From Brachyspira murdochii (GTDB lineage: Bacteria; Spirochaetota; JAAYUW01), in assembly GCA_020722965.1 (NCBI GenBank), contig DYJT01000012.1:21439-55204 (forward strand): a DNA stretch of 33,766 nucleotides. The letters run 5' to 3'. A program made the position numbers and the translations under genes. Shown piece after piece: positions 23,740-32,979 of this stretch (position 1 is its first letter; each line of letters starts with the position of its first letter). A model generated the notes under the pieces. It ran no database searches. It saw nothing but the letters and a program-made list of their open reading frames with translations, and was not told the origin of the DNA.

Positions 23740-26112
23740 TTATTTTCTTAATTCATAACCCCTATTTTCTAATGTTTCCACAACCTTTTTAATTATTCTC
23801 TGTTCATCATCTGAATTTAAAGTTTTTTCAAAAGAGTTTAAGGTAATGTTAAATGCAAGTGATTTTTTGCCTTCACCTATATTTTTACCTTGATAAATAT
23901 CAAAAAGTTCAACTTTTCTGATATTTTTATCTATATTTTTAATAATGTCTATAATCTCTTTAACATGTAATTTATCAGGGACAACAAAAGCAAGATCAAA
24001 GCTTATATCTGGAAACTTTGATATTTGACTAAATTTCTTGATTTCTCCTTTTAATTTTATAAATGTTTCAAGATAAGAGGTAAAAACAGAGACTCTTTTT
24101 TTAATATCAAACTCTTTTATTATATCGGGGTGAATTTCACCAAAAATTCCAATCTGCTTATCCTCACAAAAAATAATACCACTTTTATATGGATGCAGAT
24201 ATGAAGGGATATTTTCGGTTTTTATACTAATGTTTTCAATATTAAATAAATCGCATAATGACAAAATTACATCTCGGGCATCTAAAACAGCCAAATCATA
24301 ATTATCGTAAATAAGAGCTCCTGCTATTTCAACTGGTTCCTCTAATGCTCCATCATCATTTTGGAAAAATACATGCTCTACCTCATAAATCCTGAATTCA
24401 TTAAAATACTTAAGATTTGTGGAAACATTTTTTAAGATATTTGGCAATAATGTTTTAGTCAAAAATGGTCTTTCTATATCTAATGGATTTTTAATTTTAA
24501 TTAAGGGTGAACCAAAACCAAAAATAGAATTTAATTTTTCAGTAGTAAAAGGATAATTTAATACCTCACTAAACCCAAGATTATTTGAAAGAAATTCTTT
24601 TACCTGACGCTTATAAAGAGGTAATTCAATTTGAGGGGCAATATTAAGTTCTATTTCTGGAGCCTTTGGGATAATATAATCATAACCATAAATTCTTCCT
24701 ACTTCTTCAACTATATCTTCAGGTATTTTCACATCTTTTGTTGATCTAAAAGTTGGAACGGTAATACTTAATATACCACTCTCATTTGAAACATCAAACT
24801 CTAGATTTTTCAATATTTCTATAACTTTATCATCAGGGATATCTACTCCTAATCTCTTACTAATCAAATCTATTGGCATTATTATTTTACTCTTTTTTGG
24901 GGGTTTATCTGAAATAATGTTTTTCCCGATTAATTTAATATTGGGGTCATTAGATTCGAGAATTTGTGCAAATTTATAGATACTCAGTTCAACCAAAGAT
25001 GGATCTAAAGATTTTTCAAATCTGTTTGAAGCTTCTGTTCTAATCCCTGCTATTAATGAGCTTTTTCTGATAAGTGCTGGATTAAAGTTAGCAACTTCAA
25101 GAAGGATTTCTTGAGTATCATCATCAATTTCGCTATTAGCTAAACCCATAACTCCAGCAATAGCTATTGGATTATTTTTATAATCGCAAATAAGCAGATT
25201 TTCACTATTTAACTCTCTTTCTGCCTGATCGAGAGTTACTACTTTTTCGTTGTTTTCTGCTCTTCTAATCTTAATAACTGTCTTTTTTATCTTATTTAAA
25301 TCAAATGCATGGCAGGGTTGACCTATGTCAAACATTATATAATTTGTCAGATCAACTAGAAGTGAAATTGGCCTTTGGTTAACCTTCAAAAGTCTTCTTT
25401 TAATCCATGCAGGAGTTTCTTTTTTTGTTATATTTTTTATATGAAGTATCCCGTAGGATGGAGTATCTTCGAATGATTCGATTTCTATTTCTAATTCTTT
25501 GGTATCTGGTATATTTATTCTTTTGGGGCTCAAATATGGTTTTAAAGGTTTATTTAATATAGCGGCAATTTCCCTTGCAATTCCATAATGCCCCCATAAA
25601 TCAGGTCTATGAGTAATACTCGGGTTATCAATGAAAAAGATAACATCCTTTAAATTTAATACTTCAGAAATAGGTACTCCGACAGGAGTGTTTTTGTCTA
25701 AAATATAAATGCCGCTATGATCATTGTCGATTTTTAACTCATAAGATGAGCAAAACATTCCTTCAGAACTAATTCCCTTAAAATCAACATTTTGAATCTC
25801 TTTTTGGTTTATAGGAATTATAGCACCTTCTAATGCTAAGGGGACAATTGCTCCCTCAAAAATATTTTGAGCACCAGTAACTATTGAAAAATCATCTTTT
25901 CCATCCGTACATTTAGCGACTAATAATTTATCCATTTTTGGATGTCTTGTTATATTGGTAATTTTTGCTGTTACTATGGATTTATAGAGATCTTGCTCAA
26001 AAATGACCTGATCTATCATTACAACTTTTTTTGTAAAAATACTTGCGAATTCTAAGGGGTCTTTTACCTCAAAATCAACATATTCTTGTAACCAATTTAG
26101 CGAAACATACAT
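23740..26112 (-). CDS. pheT: Phenylalanine-tRNA ligase beta subunit
   Basis: The beta subunit of the (alpha-beta)2 PheRS tetramer, carrying tRNA-binding and editing functions. Domains in order: an EMAP/tRNA-binding domain (about 40-150; VTAKITNITRHPKMDKLLVAKC), the B3/4 editing domain (about 210-375; LVDLTNYIMFDIGQPCHAFD), the B5 domain (about 400-470), a catalytic-like core (about 490-680), and the ferredoxin-fold anticodon-binding domain at the end (about 700-790; KFPDISFDLAFVV). Length (790) is normal. An AAGGAA Shine-Dalgarno precedes the ATG. It lies about 60 bases after pheS. Confidence 0.98.
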   Translation of the reverse strand: MYVSLNWLQEYVDFEVKDPLEFASIFTKKVVMIDQVIFEQDLYKSIVTAKITNITRHPKMDKLLVAKCTDGKDDFSIVTGAQNIFEGAIVPLALEGAIIPINQKEIQNVDFKGISSEGMFCSSYELKIDNDHSGIYILDKNTPVGVPISEVLNLKDVIFFIDNPSITHRPDLWGHYGIAREIAAILNKPLKPYLSPKRINIPDTKELEIEIESFEDTPSYGILHIKNITKKETPAWIKRRLLKVNQRPISLLVDLTNYIMFDIGQPCHAFDLNKIKKTVIKIRRAENNEKVVTLDQAERELNSENLLICDYKNNPIAIAGVMGLANSEIDDDTQEILLEVANFNPALIRKSSLIAGIRTEASNRFEKSLDPSLVELSIYKFAQILESNDPNIKLIGKNIISDKPPKKSKIIMPIDLISKRLGVDIPDDKVIEILKNLEFDVSNESGILSITVPTFRSTKDVKIPEDIVEEVGRIYGYDYIIPKAPEIELNIAPQIELPLYKRQVKEFLSNNLGFSEVLNYPFTTEKLNSIFGFGSPLIKIKNPLDIERPFLTKTLLPNILKNVSTNLKYFNEFRIYEVEHVFFQNDDGALEEPVEIAGALIYDNYDLAVLDARDVILSLCDLFNIENISIKTENIPSYLHPYKSGIIFCEDKQIGIFGEIHPDIIKEFDIKKRVSVFTSYLETFIKLKGEIKKFSQISKFPDISFDLAFVVPDKLHVKEIIDIIKNIDKNIRKVELFDIYQGKNIGEGKKSLAFNITLNSFEKTLNSDDEQRIIKKVVETLENRGYELRK

Positions 26113-26174
26113 AATTTTTCCTTGAATCTATATTTATTTTAAATTTCTTTTTATTAATAATTAACAATAAAAAA

Positions 26175-27221
26175 TTAAAATTGATAAAAAAACCTTAAAT
26201 CCCCTGACTCAAACCAGCGAATATCATCAATACCAAGCTTCATCATTATCAATCTATTTAAACCTAAACCGAAAGCAAAGGCGGAGTATTTCTCGGGATT
26301 TACACCTCCTTCTTTTAAAACTTCCGGATGACTTAAACCGCAACCTACAAATTCAACCCACCCTGAATGTTTACAAACAGGGCATCCTTTGCCATGACAG
26401 ATTAAGCATTCAAAATCTAGTTCAAATCCTGGTTCGACAAATGGGAAATATCCCGGTCTTAATCTAACCTTTACATCTGTTTCAAAAAGCTTAGAAAGCA
26501 TAATTTTCATAAAATAAATTAAATTTGCCACGGAGATATCTTTATCTATCATCAATCCTTCGATCTGATAAAATGTATTTTCATGTGAAGCATCTGTCGA
26601 TTCATTCCTGAATACTCTCCCTGGTGCGATTAATTTAAGGGGAACATCGAGTTTTTGCATCATTCGTATTTCGATTGGTGAAGTATGCGTTCTTAATAAT
26701 AAACCATTTGTCATCCAGAAAGTATCCTGGACATCTCTTGCGGGGTGATTTTCTGGTATATTTAATGCCGTAAAATTATAGTACTCATTTTCTAGTTGAG
26801 GACCATCTGCTAATGTAAAACCCAATGATAAAAATATATCCTGGATCTGATGCATAAACGAAGATATTGGGGAGATATGTCCTTTGAATAATGGTCTATT
26901 TTTGATAAAATTTGAAGGGAGAGTGACATCTATCCATTCATTTTTTAATATCTTCTCTTGCTCTTCTTTTATAAAATTATTCTCATATTCATCAAGCTTT
27001 TCTTCTATAGTATGTTCCAGATTTTGAATCAATTGACCGGCAATTTTTTTCCCCTCTAAAGTTAAATCTTTTAACATCTTGTAGGCTTCAGAAATTTCAC
27101 CTTTTTTACCTAAATATTGAATTTTAATTTTGGAAAGTTCTTCTTTTGATTTAACATCATTTAAAGCCAAAAGGGCTGATTTTGAAATTTGATCGATTTT
27201 TAATTTCAATTTCTCTAACAT
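26175..27221 (-). CDS. pheS: Phenylalanine-tRNA ligase alpha subunit
   Basis: The catalytic alpha subunit, charging tRNA(Phe) with phenylalanine. The N-terminal coiled-coil (about 1-90) is followed by the class II core: HPARDVQDTFW, LLRTHTSPIEIRMM, APGRVFRNESTDASHENTFYQIEG (motif 2) and AFAFGLGLNRLIMMKLGIDDIRWF (motif 3). Between them lies a four-cysteine knuckle, CLICHGKGCPVC, just before GWVEFVGCGLSHPEVL. Such a knuckle occurs in some bacterial PheS proteins and probably binds zinc. Length (348) is normal. The ATG has GGAT about eight bases upstream. No T-box or leader-peptide attenuator is visible in the short upstream gap. Confidence 0.98.
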   Translation of the reverse strand: MLEKLKLKIDQISKSALLALNDVKSKEELSKIKIQYLGKKGEISEAYKMLKDLTLEGKKIAGQLIQNLEHTIEEKLDEYENNFIKEEQEKILKNEWIDVTLPSNFIKNRPLFKGHISPISSFMHQIQDIFLSLGFTLADGPQLENEYYNFTALNIPENHPARDVQDTFWMTNGLLLRTHTSPIEIRMMQKLDVPLKLIAPGRVFRNESTDASHENTFYQIEGLMIDKDISVANLIYFMKIMLSKLFETDVKVRLRPGYFPFVEPGFELDFECLICHGKGCPVCKHSGWVEFVGCGLSHPEVLKEGGVNPEKYSAFAFGLGLNRLIMMKLGIDDIRWFESGDLRFFYQF

Positions 27222-27345
27222 TTAAAGTATCCAATGAAAATATTTTTACTAAATTAGTATAAAAAAAATTATTTGCAATTATTAAATAATAGTCGATAAA
27301 TTGATTACAGAAAAAAAATATTTTATTAAGATAATATCGCATAAT
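27222..27345. promoter_or_regulatory. Divergent promoter region of pheS and an exported protein
   Basis: The strands diverge here: pheST to the left, the exported hypothetical to the right. For the plus direction TTGCAA (27273-27278) and TAAATT (27297-27302) are 18 bases apart and would place a start near 27309. For the minus direction a TATACT (27256-27261) is a candidate -10 with no good -35. With AT content this high, neither assignment is firm. Confidence 0.35.
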
Positions 27346-28065
27346 ATGTTAAAAAATATTATTATATTGGGAAAAACAATAATCATAATATTTGTCTTTA
27401 TTTTACTGGTTAACATAAACCTATACGCTCAAAATTTAAAAATTAAATATTTTGAAGTTTGGAATAAATATACTCTTTTACAATTCTACAATGAAATCCC
27501 TAAAGATTCCCTCAATAATTATAAATATTATTATAAAGTTACATTTGATTCAAAAGATAGAATTTTAAAATTCGAATATTTTATCAATGGTGTAGTTGAA
27601 TTTGCAGGAGAAGTAGCTATCTTTTCCGATAGTTTTGTTACACTTACATTAAAAAAATTAGAGACACAATTAATGGCGACTCAACCAGTTCTTGTTGCTT
27701 ACGCTATGTACGAGTTAACCTTAAAAAACAACCAAATAGTATCATATATTTTATATAAAGCTTCCCCAAATCTTGAAAAACCAATCAAAATTGGTGAGGC
27801 ACGATTTTCATATCAGCAAGATCTGATTATAGTTGAAAACATTTTTAATAACAAAGTAATAATGAAAATAGAGATAAAATGTGATGATAAAAATCTTATA
27901 GAAATGAATTTTTTCAACGAAAAAAACTTATTAGTAGAACAAAGGTTATTTAAAAATAATAAATTAGAAAAAAGAATTGTGTACAAATATGATTCCAATG
28001 GGAAACTAATACAAATCATTACCTATGATTCTGCTGGGCAGATTATTTCTGTTGAAGATAAATAA
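27346..28065 (+). CDS. Exported hypothetical protein with YD-like repeat tail
   Basis: About 239 residues from the chosen ATG at 27346. An upstream TTG at 27301 is possible, but the ATG gives a better signal peptide: a short basic start, hydrophobic core and NLYAQ cleavage region. The mature protein is beta-rich and Lys/Asn-rich. Near its end, short units such as RIVYKYDSNGKLIQI, TYDSAGQIISVE, and earlier VTFDSKDRILKFEYF, recall the Y/F-x(D/N)-G-x-(I/L) pattern of YD-like or MORN-type repeats. I do not recognise a named family. It is probably periplasmic or outer-membrane associated. Stop codons are doubled (TAATAA), and the aminotransferase gene follows after 54 bases on the same strand. Confidence 0.65.
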   Translation: MLKNIIILGKTIIIIFVFILLVNINLYAQNLKIKYFEVWNKYTLLQFYNEIPKDSLNNYKYYYKVTFDSKDRILKFEYFINGVVEFAGEVAIFSDSFVTLTLKKLETQLMATQPVLVAYAMYELTLKNNQIVSYILYKASPNLEKPIKIGEARFSYQQDLIIVENIFNNKVIMKIEIKCDDKNLIEMNFFNEKNLLVEQRLFKNNKLEKRIVYKYDSNGKLIQIITYDSAGQIISVEDK

Positions 28066-28119
28066 TAAGATTCATTTTAATTAATAGTTAAAACAATTAA
28101 TCTTTAAAAGCAGGTTATT

Positions 28120-29331
28120 ATGCTAGAGAATTTCTTAACATACACCGCAAAATCCAAAAAATCTTTCGACAAAATAACGGCAATTTCATTTGAGGCAAAT
28201 GAATTTAAAAAAAATCATCCCGATAAACCGATAATAAACGGTACAATAGGGATGTATCTCGATGAAAATGAAAGTCAATACCTCTTCCCTGTTATCGAAG
28301 ATTTATCTTCTTCTTTTATCCTAAAAGATATTTCTGCGTATGGAGCATTATATCCAACAATAAATTTTTCAGAAGGGGTATTAAACTTATTAAATTTAAA
28401 TGGAGAATATAGAAAAGACTGCATAGTTTTCCCTACAGCAGGTGGATTAAATGCTCTACATCATTTTGTTCATAACTTTATCGATACAAATACATCTATT
28501 TTTTCATTTTCACCATATTGGGGACCATATGAAAATGTAATTGAAGAACTCGGTTTTAAAATAGAGAAAATCGAATTTAAAAAATACAAAGATTTCAAAA
28601 TAGATAGGCAATTGATTTTCAATTCAATTAACAAAACAGTAAAAGATAAAATAATTTTTATTATAAATTTGCCCTGTCAAAATCCTACCGGATTAACTCC
28701 TGATTTTCATGAAATTAATGAGATAAAAGATTCTATTTTAAATTTACAAAAAAAAGGTAAGCAAATTTTAATATTTTTTGACTTAGTATATATTCATTAT
28801 TCAAATTTATATATAAATGACTTATTCGAAATTTTTTCGGATTTGCCTTTTATCTTTAATTTTTCTTCATCAAAAACACTTTCACTATATGGCTTTAGGA
28901 CAGGTGCCATTTGCCTTTATTCAAAACTTAAGGAAGATCAAGAACTTTTTAAAGAGAAGATTGCATTTTCTGCTAGAGCTTCAACAGGTTCAATAAATAA
29001 TTTCGGATATAAATTAATTGAAAAATTTGCAGATAAATCTTTAGTAGAAAGATTAAAACCCAGTTGGGAAGAAGTTAAAAAAAATTTAAAATTAAGATCA
29101 GATAGATTTATAAAAATTCTACAAAGGTTTAATCTTGGTTTTTTCAGATATGATGAAGGATTTTTTATCTCATTTTTTTCTAAAAGGCATGATATAAAGA
29201 CATTCTACAGGTTATTAAAGGATAATGGGATCTTTTTCGTTCCACAAACTGACTCTATAAGGGTTGCTATATCTTCAATCCCCCTTTCCAAATTTGACGA
29301 ATTAGAAAAAAGATTTGAAAATTTAATTTAA
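28120..29331 (+). CDS. Class I/II pyridoxal-phosphate aminotransferase
   Basis: A 403-residue fold-type I PLP enzyme resembling aromatic/aspartate aminotransferases. Evidence: FPTAGGLNALHHF (PLP phosphate loop), SPYWGPYENV (aromatic stacking on PLP), NLPCQNPTGLTP (conserved Asn), FFDLVYIHYS (Asp binding the pyridine nitrogen; Tyr), FSSSKTLSLYGFRTG (Schiff-base Lys at about 252 and phosphate-binding Arg) and IRVAISSIP (C-terminal Arg that grips the substrate carboxylate). The amino donor cannot be determined; aspartate, tyrosine or phenylalanine are possible. AGCAGG precedes the ATG. It probably shares a transcript with the exported protein upstream, and a bidirectional terminator follows. Confidence 0.92.
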   Translation: MLENFLTYTAKSKKSFDKITAISFEANEFKKNHPDKPIINGTIGMYLDENESQYLFPVIEDLSSSFILKDISAYGALYPTINFSEGVLNLLNLNGEYRKDCIVFPTAGGLNALHHFVHNFIDTNTSIFSFSPYWGPYENVIEELGFKIEKIEFKKYKDFKIDRQLIFNSINKTVKDKIIFIINLPCQNPTGLTPDFHEINEIKDSILNLQKKGKQILIFFDLVYIHYSNLYINDLFEIFSDLPFIFNFSSSKTLSLYGFRTGAICLYSKLKEDQELFKEKIAFSARASTGSINNFGYKLIEKFADKSLVERLKPSWEEVKKNLKLRSDRFIKILQRFNLGFFRYDEGFFISFFSKRHDIKTFYRLLKDNGIFFVPQTDSIRVAISSIPLSKFDELEKRFENLI

Positions 29332-29340
29332 TTTAAAAAT

Positions 29341-29372
29341 AAAAAGAGCGTGATTTTACTCACACTCTTTTT
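29341..29372. terminator. Bidirectional rho-independent terminator
   Basis: AAAAAGAGCGTGA (29341-29353) and TCACACTCTTTTT (29360-29372) form a 13-position stem around a six-base loop. Read from the minus strand the only irregular pair is a G-U wobble; read from the plus strand it is a C-A mismatch. Poly-T follows in both directions. It lies between the convergent aminotransferase (ends 29331) and aconitase (ends 29424) and probably serves both, better for the latter. Confidence 0.85.
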
Positions 29373-29423
29373 CTAATTGAAGAATATTAACTAATTTACT
29401 ATTCTTTAATTTAAAATAAATCT

Positions 29424-31343
29424 TCATCTAACATAATTAAGTAAACCACCGGCTTTTAAGATATTTATAAATCTCCCCGCTGTATCTACTTTCAACTTAT
29501 ATGTTAAATTCTTCGTCTTATTTACTGCAGTAACAAAGCCAGTATCAAGTTCTCTTTTAATATCATTCATCTCAAGAATATCTCCCTGTTCTATTGTGTC
29601 ATAGTCCTTTGGGTCATTAAAAACAAGAGGTATTATACCAAAATTAATTAAATTTGCCTTATGAATTCTAGCAAATTTCTTGGCTATAACAGCTTTAATT
29701 CCAAGATACATAGGAGCTAAAGCAGCGTGTTCTCTTGAAGAACCCTGCCCATAATTTTCTCCACCAACAATAAAACCTATTCCCTCTGCTTTGGCTCGGT
29801 TATAGAATTCTGAATCTATTCTTTCAAAAACATGCTTTGAAATTTCTGGAACATTTGATCTTAAAGGTAAAATTTTTGCTCCAGCAGGCATAATATCATC
29901 TGTCGTAATATTATCACCGGTTTTAAGTAATACTTTAGCCTTTAATGAATCAGCAAGAGCAGTATTAGATGGACATGGTTTGATATTTGGTCCTCTAATT
30001 ATTTCAACTTTCTTTCTTTCTTCGTCGCTAAGTGGTTTTATTATTAAGTTTTCAGTCACTGTAAAACTTTCTGGAAGATCATAAAATTTAATATTTTTTG
30101 CCTTCCTAGGATCTGAAATCTTACCATTTATAGCTGAATATGCAGCTACTTCAGGAGAAACAAGATAAACCTCTGCATCATCTGTTCCAGATCTTCCTTT
30201 GAAATTTCTGTTGAATGTTCGAAGTGATCTACCGCCTGAATTTGGGGCAAATCCCATCCCTATACATGGTCCGCAGGCAGATTCAAGGATTCTAAATCCA
30301 GCATTTGAAATTTTCTCAAGAGCTCCTAGTTTTATTGCGTCGAGTATGACATTTTTAGATCCTGGAGCTAAAGCTGCTTCAACATTTTCTGCAACCGTTT
30401 TTCCTTCAACAATTGAAGCTACTGCAAGAATATCTTTCAAAGAAGAGTTTGTACATGAACCAATAGCTACCTGATCAATAGGCAAGCCCTCAATTTCACT
30501 AATTTTGACAACTTGATCAGGCATATGTGGTTTTGCAATCATTGGTTCAAGAGAAGATAAATCAATTTCGATGATTTCATCATAAGTAGCATCATCATCT
30601 GCAATCATCTGAATATAATCGGAAGCTCTATTTTGAGCAATTAAAAATTCTTTTGTTATTTCATCAGAAGGGAATATTGAACATGTTGCGCCAAGTTCTG
30701 CACCCATATTTGTAATAGTAGCTCTTTCTGGTACAGTAAGAGTTTTGACTGCTGGGCCGGTGTATTCAAATATCTTATTAACGCCACCTTTAACTGTTAA
30801 TCTTCTTAAGAGTTCAAGAATAATATCTTTGGCGCTTACGAAAGGTTGTAATTTACCGATAAGGTTGACTTTAACTATTGATGGCATTTCAAGATAAAAA
30901 GCTCCTCCAGCCATTGCAACTGCTACATCAAGACCCCCCGCTCCTATTGAAATCATTCCCATGCCACCGGCTGTTGGAGTATGAGAATCTGAACCTAGCA
31001 ATGTTTTCCCAGGTTTAGCAAATCTTTCAAGATGAACCTGATGACAGATTCCATTACCGGGTCTGGAAAAATGAATACCATATTTTTTTGCAACTGACAT
31101 TAAATATTTATGATCATCCGCATTCATAAAATCGGTTTGTAAAGTATTATGATCAATATAAGAAACAGAGAGTTCTGTTTTAATTTTATCTATTCCAATC
31201 GATTCAAATTGAAGGTAAGCCATGGTCCCTGTTGCATCTTGGGTGAGAGTTTGATCGATTTTTATTGCTATCTCTTTACCCTTTACCAGTTCTCCTTCAA
31301 CCAGGTGAGCTTTGAAAATTTTTCTTGTTAAAGATTCGCCCAT
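29424..31343 (-). CDS. Aconitate hydratase (aconitase)
   Basis: Interconverts citrate and isocitrate through a 4Fe-4S cluster. The three cluster cysteines are in IGSCTNSS and ACGPCIGMG. GSDSHTPTAGGMG and DQTLTQDATG are substrate/cluster-region motifs. The C-terminal swivel domain has GDNITTDDIMPAG and GGENYGQGSSREHAAL with its active-site Ser/Arg. The order of domains and the length (640 residues) fit the aconitase group with homoaconitase/isopropylmalate-dehydratase-like N-terminus. A longer frame to 31418 exists, but I chose the internal ATG at 31343: it has AGGGGG (31348-31353) a few bases upstream and MGESLTRKIFKAHLVEGE is a family-typical start. No other citrate-cycle gene is in the window. 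Confidence 0.95.
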   Translation of the reverse strand: MGESLTRKIFKAHLVEGELVKGKEIAIKIDQTLTQDATGTMAYLQFESIGIDKIKTELSVSYIDHNTLQTDFMNADDHKYLMSVAKKYGIHFSRPGNGICHQVHLERFAKPGKTLLGSDSHTPTAGGMGMISIGAGGLDVAVAMAGGAFYLEMPSIVKVNLIGKLQPFVSAKDIILELLRRLTVKGGVNKIFEYTGPAVKTLTVPERATITNMGAELGATCSIFPSDEITKEFLIAQNRASDYIQMIADDDATYDEIIEIDLSSLEPMIAKPHMPDQVVKISEIEGLPIDQVAIGSCTNSSLKDILAVASIVEGKTVAENVEAALAPGSKNVILDAIKLGALEKISNAGFRILESACGPCIGMGFAPNSGGRSLRTFNRNFKGRSGTDDAEVYLVSPEVAAYSAINGKISDPRKAKNIKFYDLPESFTVTENLIIKPLSDEERKKVEIIRGPNIKPCPSNTALADSLKAKVLLKTGDNITTDDIMPAGAKILPLRSNVPEISKHVFERIDSEFYNRAKAEGIGFIVGGENYGQGSSREHAALAPMYLGIKAVIAKKFARIHKANLINFGIIPLVFNDPKDYDTIEQGDILEMNDIKRELDTGFVTAVNKTKNLTYKLKVDTAGRFINILKAGGLLNYVR

Positions 31344-31394
31344 TATTCCCCCTAAATGTTTCGCATATCCTATTGATTTCATAAAAATTAAAAT

Positions 31395-31400
31395 TGTCAA
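31395..31400 (-). promoter_or_regulatory. Possible -35 box for aconitase
   Basis: A perfect TTGACA on the minus strand lies inside what would be the N-terminal extension of aconitase, about 52 bases before the chosen ATG. No convincing -10 follows at standard spacing (ATCAAT at 17 bases matches 3/6). It fits with the shorter start but does not prove it. Confidence 0.3.
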
Positions 31401-31489
31401 ATATATAAATAGGTTCAATTGAAGAATGCTATTGAAAATATTTAAAAATAAATCATAATTAGTTTAGTCATCGAAATAGGAAACTGGCT

Positions 31490-31810
31490 ATGGAAATTAA
31501 GATAACTCAACTAGAAGCCAAATTGATAAAAAAATGGTTTGAGCAGGAAACTGTTGGACATTTTGGGGATGGCGATTTTAAAATTGGAGAAGAACAATCT
31601 ATACTCGATAAAATTAAAATAGATCCAAAATCAAAAGAGGATTATGTATTATGTAGTTTTAATCTTACTGAACTCGAAATTTTAAATATCTGGTCATCTC
31701 GTTCTTTTGGCTTATACGAGGAGTCAGCCCTAAAAGAAAAGATTAAATTAGCTTTAGCACAAGAAAAAGAAAATTTTTTATCTAGATTAAAAGCGAGAAA
31801 TCAACTTTAA
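31490..31810 (+). CDS. Small hypothetical protein
   Basis: A 106-residue, highly charged and probably cytoplasmic protein: two amphipathic helical ends (residues 1-20 and about 75-106) around a central segment with GHFGDGDFKIGEEQSIL and a Trp-Ser-Ser-Arg stretch. No signal peptide, membrane helix or named domain is visible. An AGGAAA sequence lies about nine bases before the ATG, and codon use matches its neighbours, so it is likely real. It diverges from aconitase and is convergent with the SPFH gene. Confidence 0.65.
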   Translation: MEIKITQLEAKLIKKWFEQETVGHFGDGDFKIGEEQSILDKIKIDPKSKEDYVLCSFNLTELEILNIWSSRSFGLYEESALKEKIKLALAQEKENFLSRLKARNQL

Positions 31811-31835
31811 AATTTAATAAATTTCATATCAATTC

Positions 31836-31863
31836 TGATAATATATTTTTTGATAATATATTT
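31836..31863. repeat. Direct repeat in a convergent AT-rich gap
   Basis: TGATAATATATTT occurs at 31836-31848 and again at 31851-31863. The same 197-base gap (31811-32007) also has ACTGTATTATA at 31927-31937 and 32010-32020, the second copy touching the SPFH gene end. No GC-rich terminator is visible. The repeats may be chance or slippage in very AT-rich sequence. Confidence 0.45.
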
Positions 31864-32007
31864 CGAATTATTTTTGCATTATAATTTTTGTATTACATTT
31901 TTAATATCTTATTTTTTATATTTTATACTGTATTATATTTAGTTTTAGTAAATTATACTTTTGTGATAAATTATATCTTATATTGTAGCGTAATTAGTAT
32001 ATTATAT

Positions 32008-32868
32008 TTACTGTATTATACTTTGACTCTTTGATAAACTTAAAATAGTTGGCTGATTTGTTATAATTGTTTGAACACTTGGAGCTATTTTTTCAACATA
32101 GATATAATTAACAATAGATGGATATTGATTTATTACCTGCCCTATTATGCTTAAGGCTTCAGCATTTGCCTGAGCCGTTATTATCGTTGCTTTCTTTTGA
32201 GCTTCTGTAGATATTAAAAGCGCCTCTGCTTTTTGTTCCTCTATCTGTTTTTTCTCAATTGCCTCAACAAAATTATCTGAAAAAGATATTTTTCTTAAGA
32301 GAACAGAATCTATTATTATATAATAATTTTTAAGTAATTCTTTTAATCTTAAAAGCATCTGATTTTGTATTTCTAACCTTCCAGCCTCATTTTCGCCACT
32401 GGAAGAATAAATAGCTATTGCGCTATATCTTGATAATGTATTTCTTACTTCTGTTCTTAAATAGGGGATAATTATCTTATTTAAATATTCTGGACCTATA
32501 TCTTTATGCAATTTCCATAGGTTAGATTCATCAATTTTATATAAAATGGAAATATCTACTTTAACCTTTTGACCATCTTTAGTAAGCGCTTCTATCGACT
32601 TTTCTTGTGTGGCATCTTTTTTAATCTCTTCTCCTTCAGCTGTATATGATTGTATCTGTGTCTTGTATATATATACCTTTTCTATTCCTGGAATCACGAA
32701 ATTTAATCCAGTATGCAAGATCCTTTTTTCTATCCCTGTTATTATATTAAAGACCACACCAGCTTCTCCAGCTTGAAGGACTAACAATGGTTTTAAAAAT
32801 ACTATAAAGGTAACTAATAAGATTAAAATTATTAAGAATACCAAAAAAAACTTTACTTTTCCTTTCAC
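32008..32868 (-). CDS. SPFH/prohibitin-family membrane protein
   Basis: A 286-residue protein with an N-terminal transmembrane helix (about 7-28), then an SPFH/Band 7 domain (about 30-215: GEAGVVFNIITGIEKRILHTGLNFVIPGIEKVYIY, ALTKDGQKVKVDISILYKI). A helical EQKAEALLISTEAQKKATIITAQANAEA region (about 212-240) is typical of prohibitins. Prohibitins and HflK/HflC form large ring assemblies on membranes and modulate FtsH-type proteases. No FtsH or HflK gene is adjacent, so prohibitin-like is the safer name. The start is GTG with AAAGGAG six bases upstream. It converges on the small hypothetical and diverges from the repeat protein. Confidence 0.9.
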   Translation of the reverse strand: MKGKVKFFLVFLIILILLVTFIVFLKPLLVLQAGEAGVVFNIITGIEKRILHTGLNFVIPGIEKVYIYKTQIQSYTAEGEEIKKDATQEKSIEALTKDGQKVKVDISILYKIDESNLWKLHKDIGPEYLNKIIIPYLRTEVRNTLSRYSAIAIYSSSGENEAGRLEIQNQMLLRLKELLKNYYIIIDSVLLRKISFSDNFVEAIEKKQIEEQKAEALLISTEAQKKATIITAQANAEALSIIGQVINQYPSIVNYIYVEKIAPSVQTIITNQPTILSLSKSQSIIQ

Positions 32869-32979
32869 TTTAAACTCCTTTGCCTAAATATCATTTAATA
32901 TTAGTTTCGAAAATCTATAAATTAAAAATTACATGATTTACATATTTAATAACTAACCGAAAATTTACTGAGGCTTATT

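Noticed and set aside
31811-32007. AT-rich convergent gap as an attachment site or insertion remnant
   Set aside because: No terminal inverted repeats, integrase or tRNA are near; short direct repeats are expected by chance or slippage.
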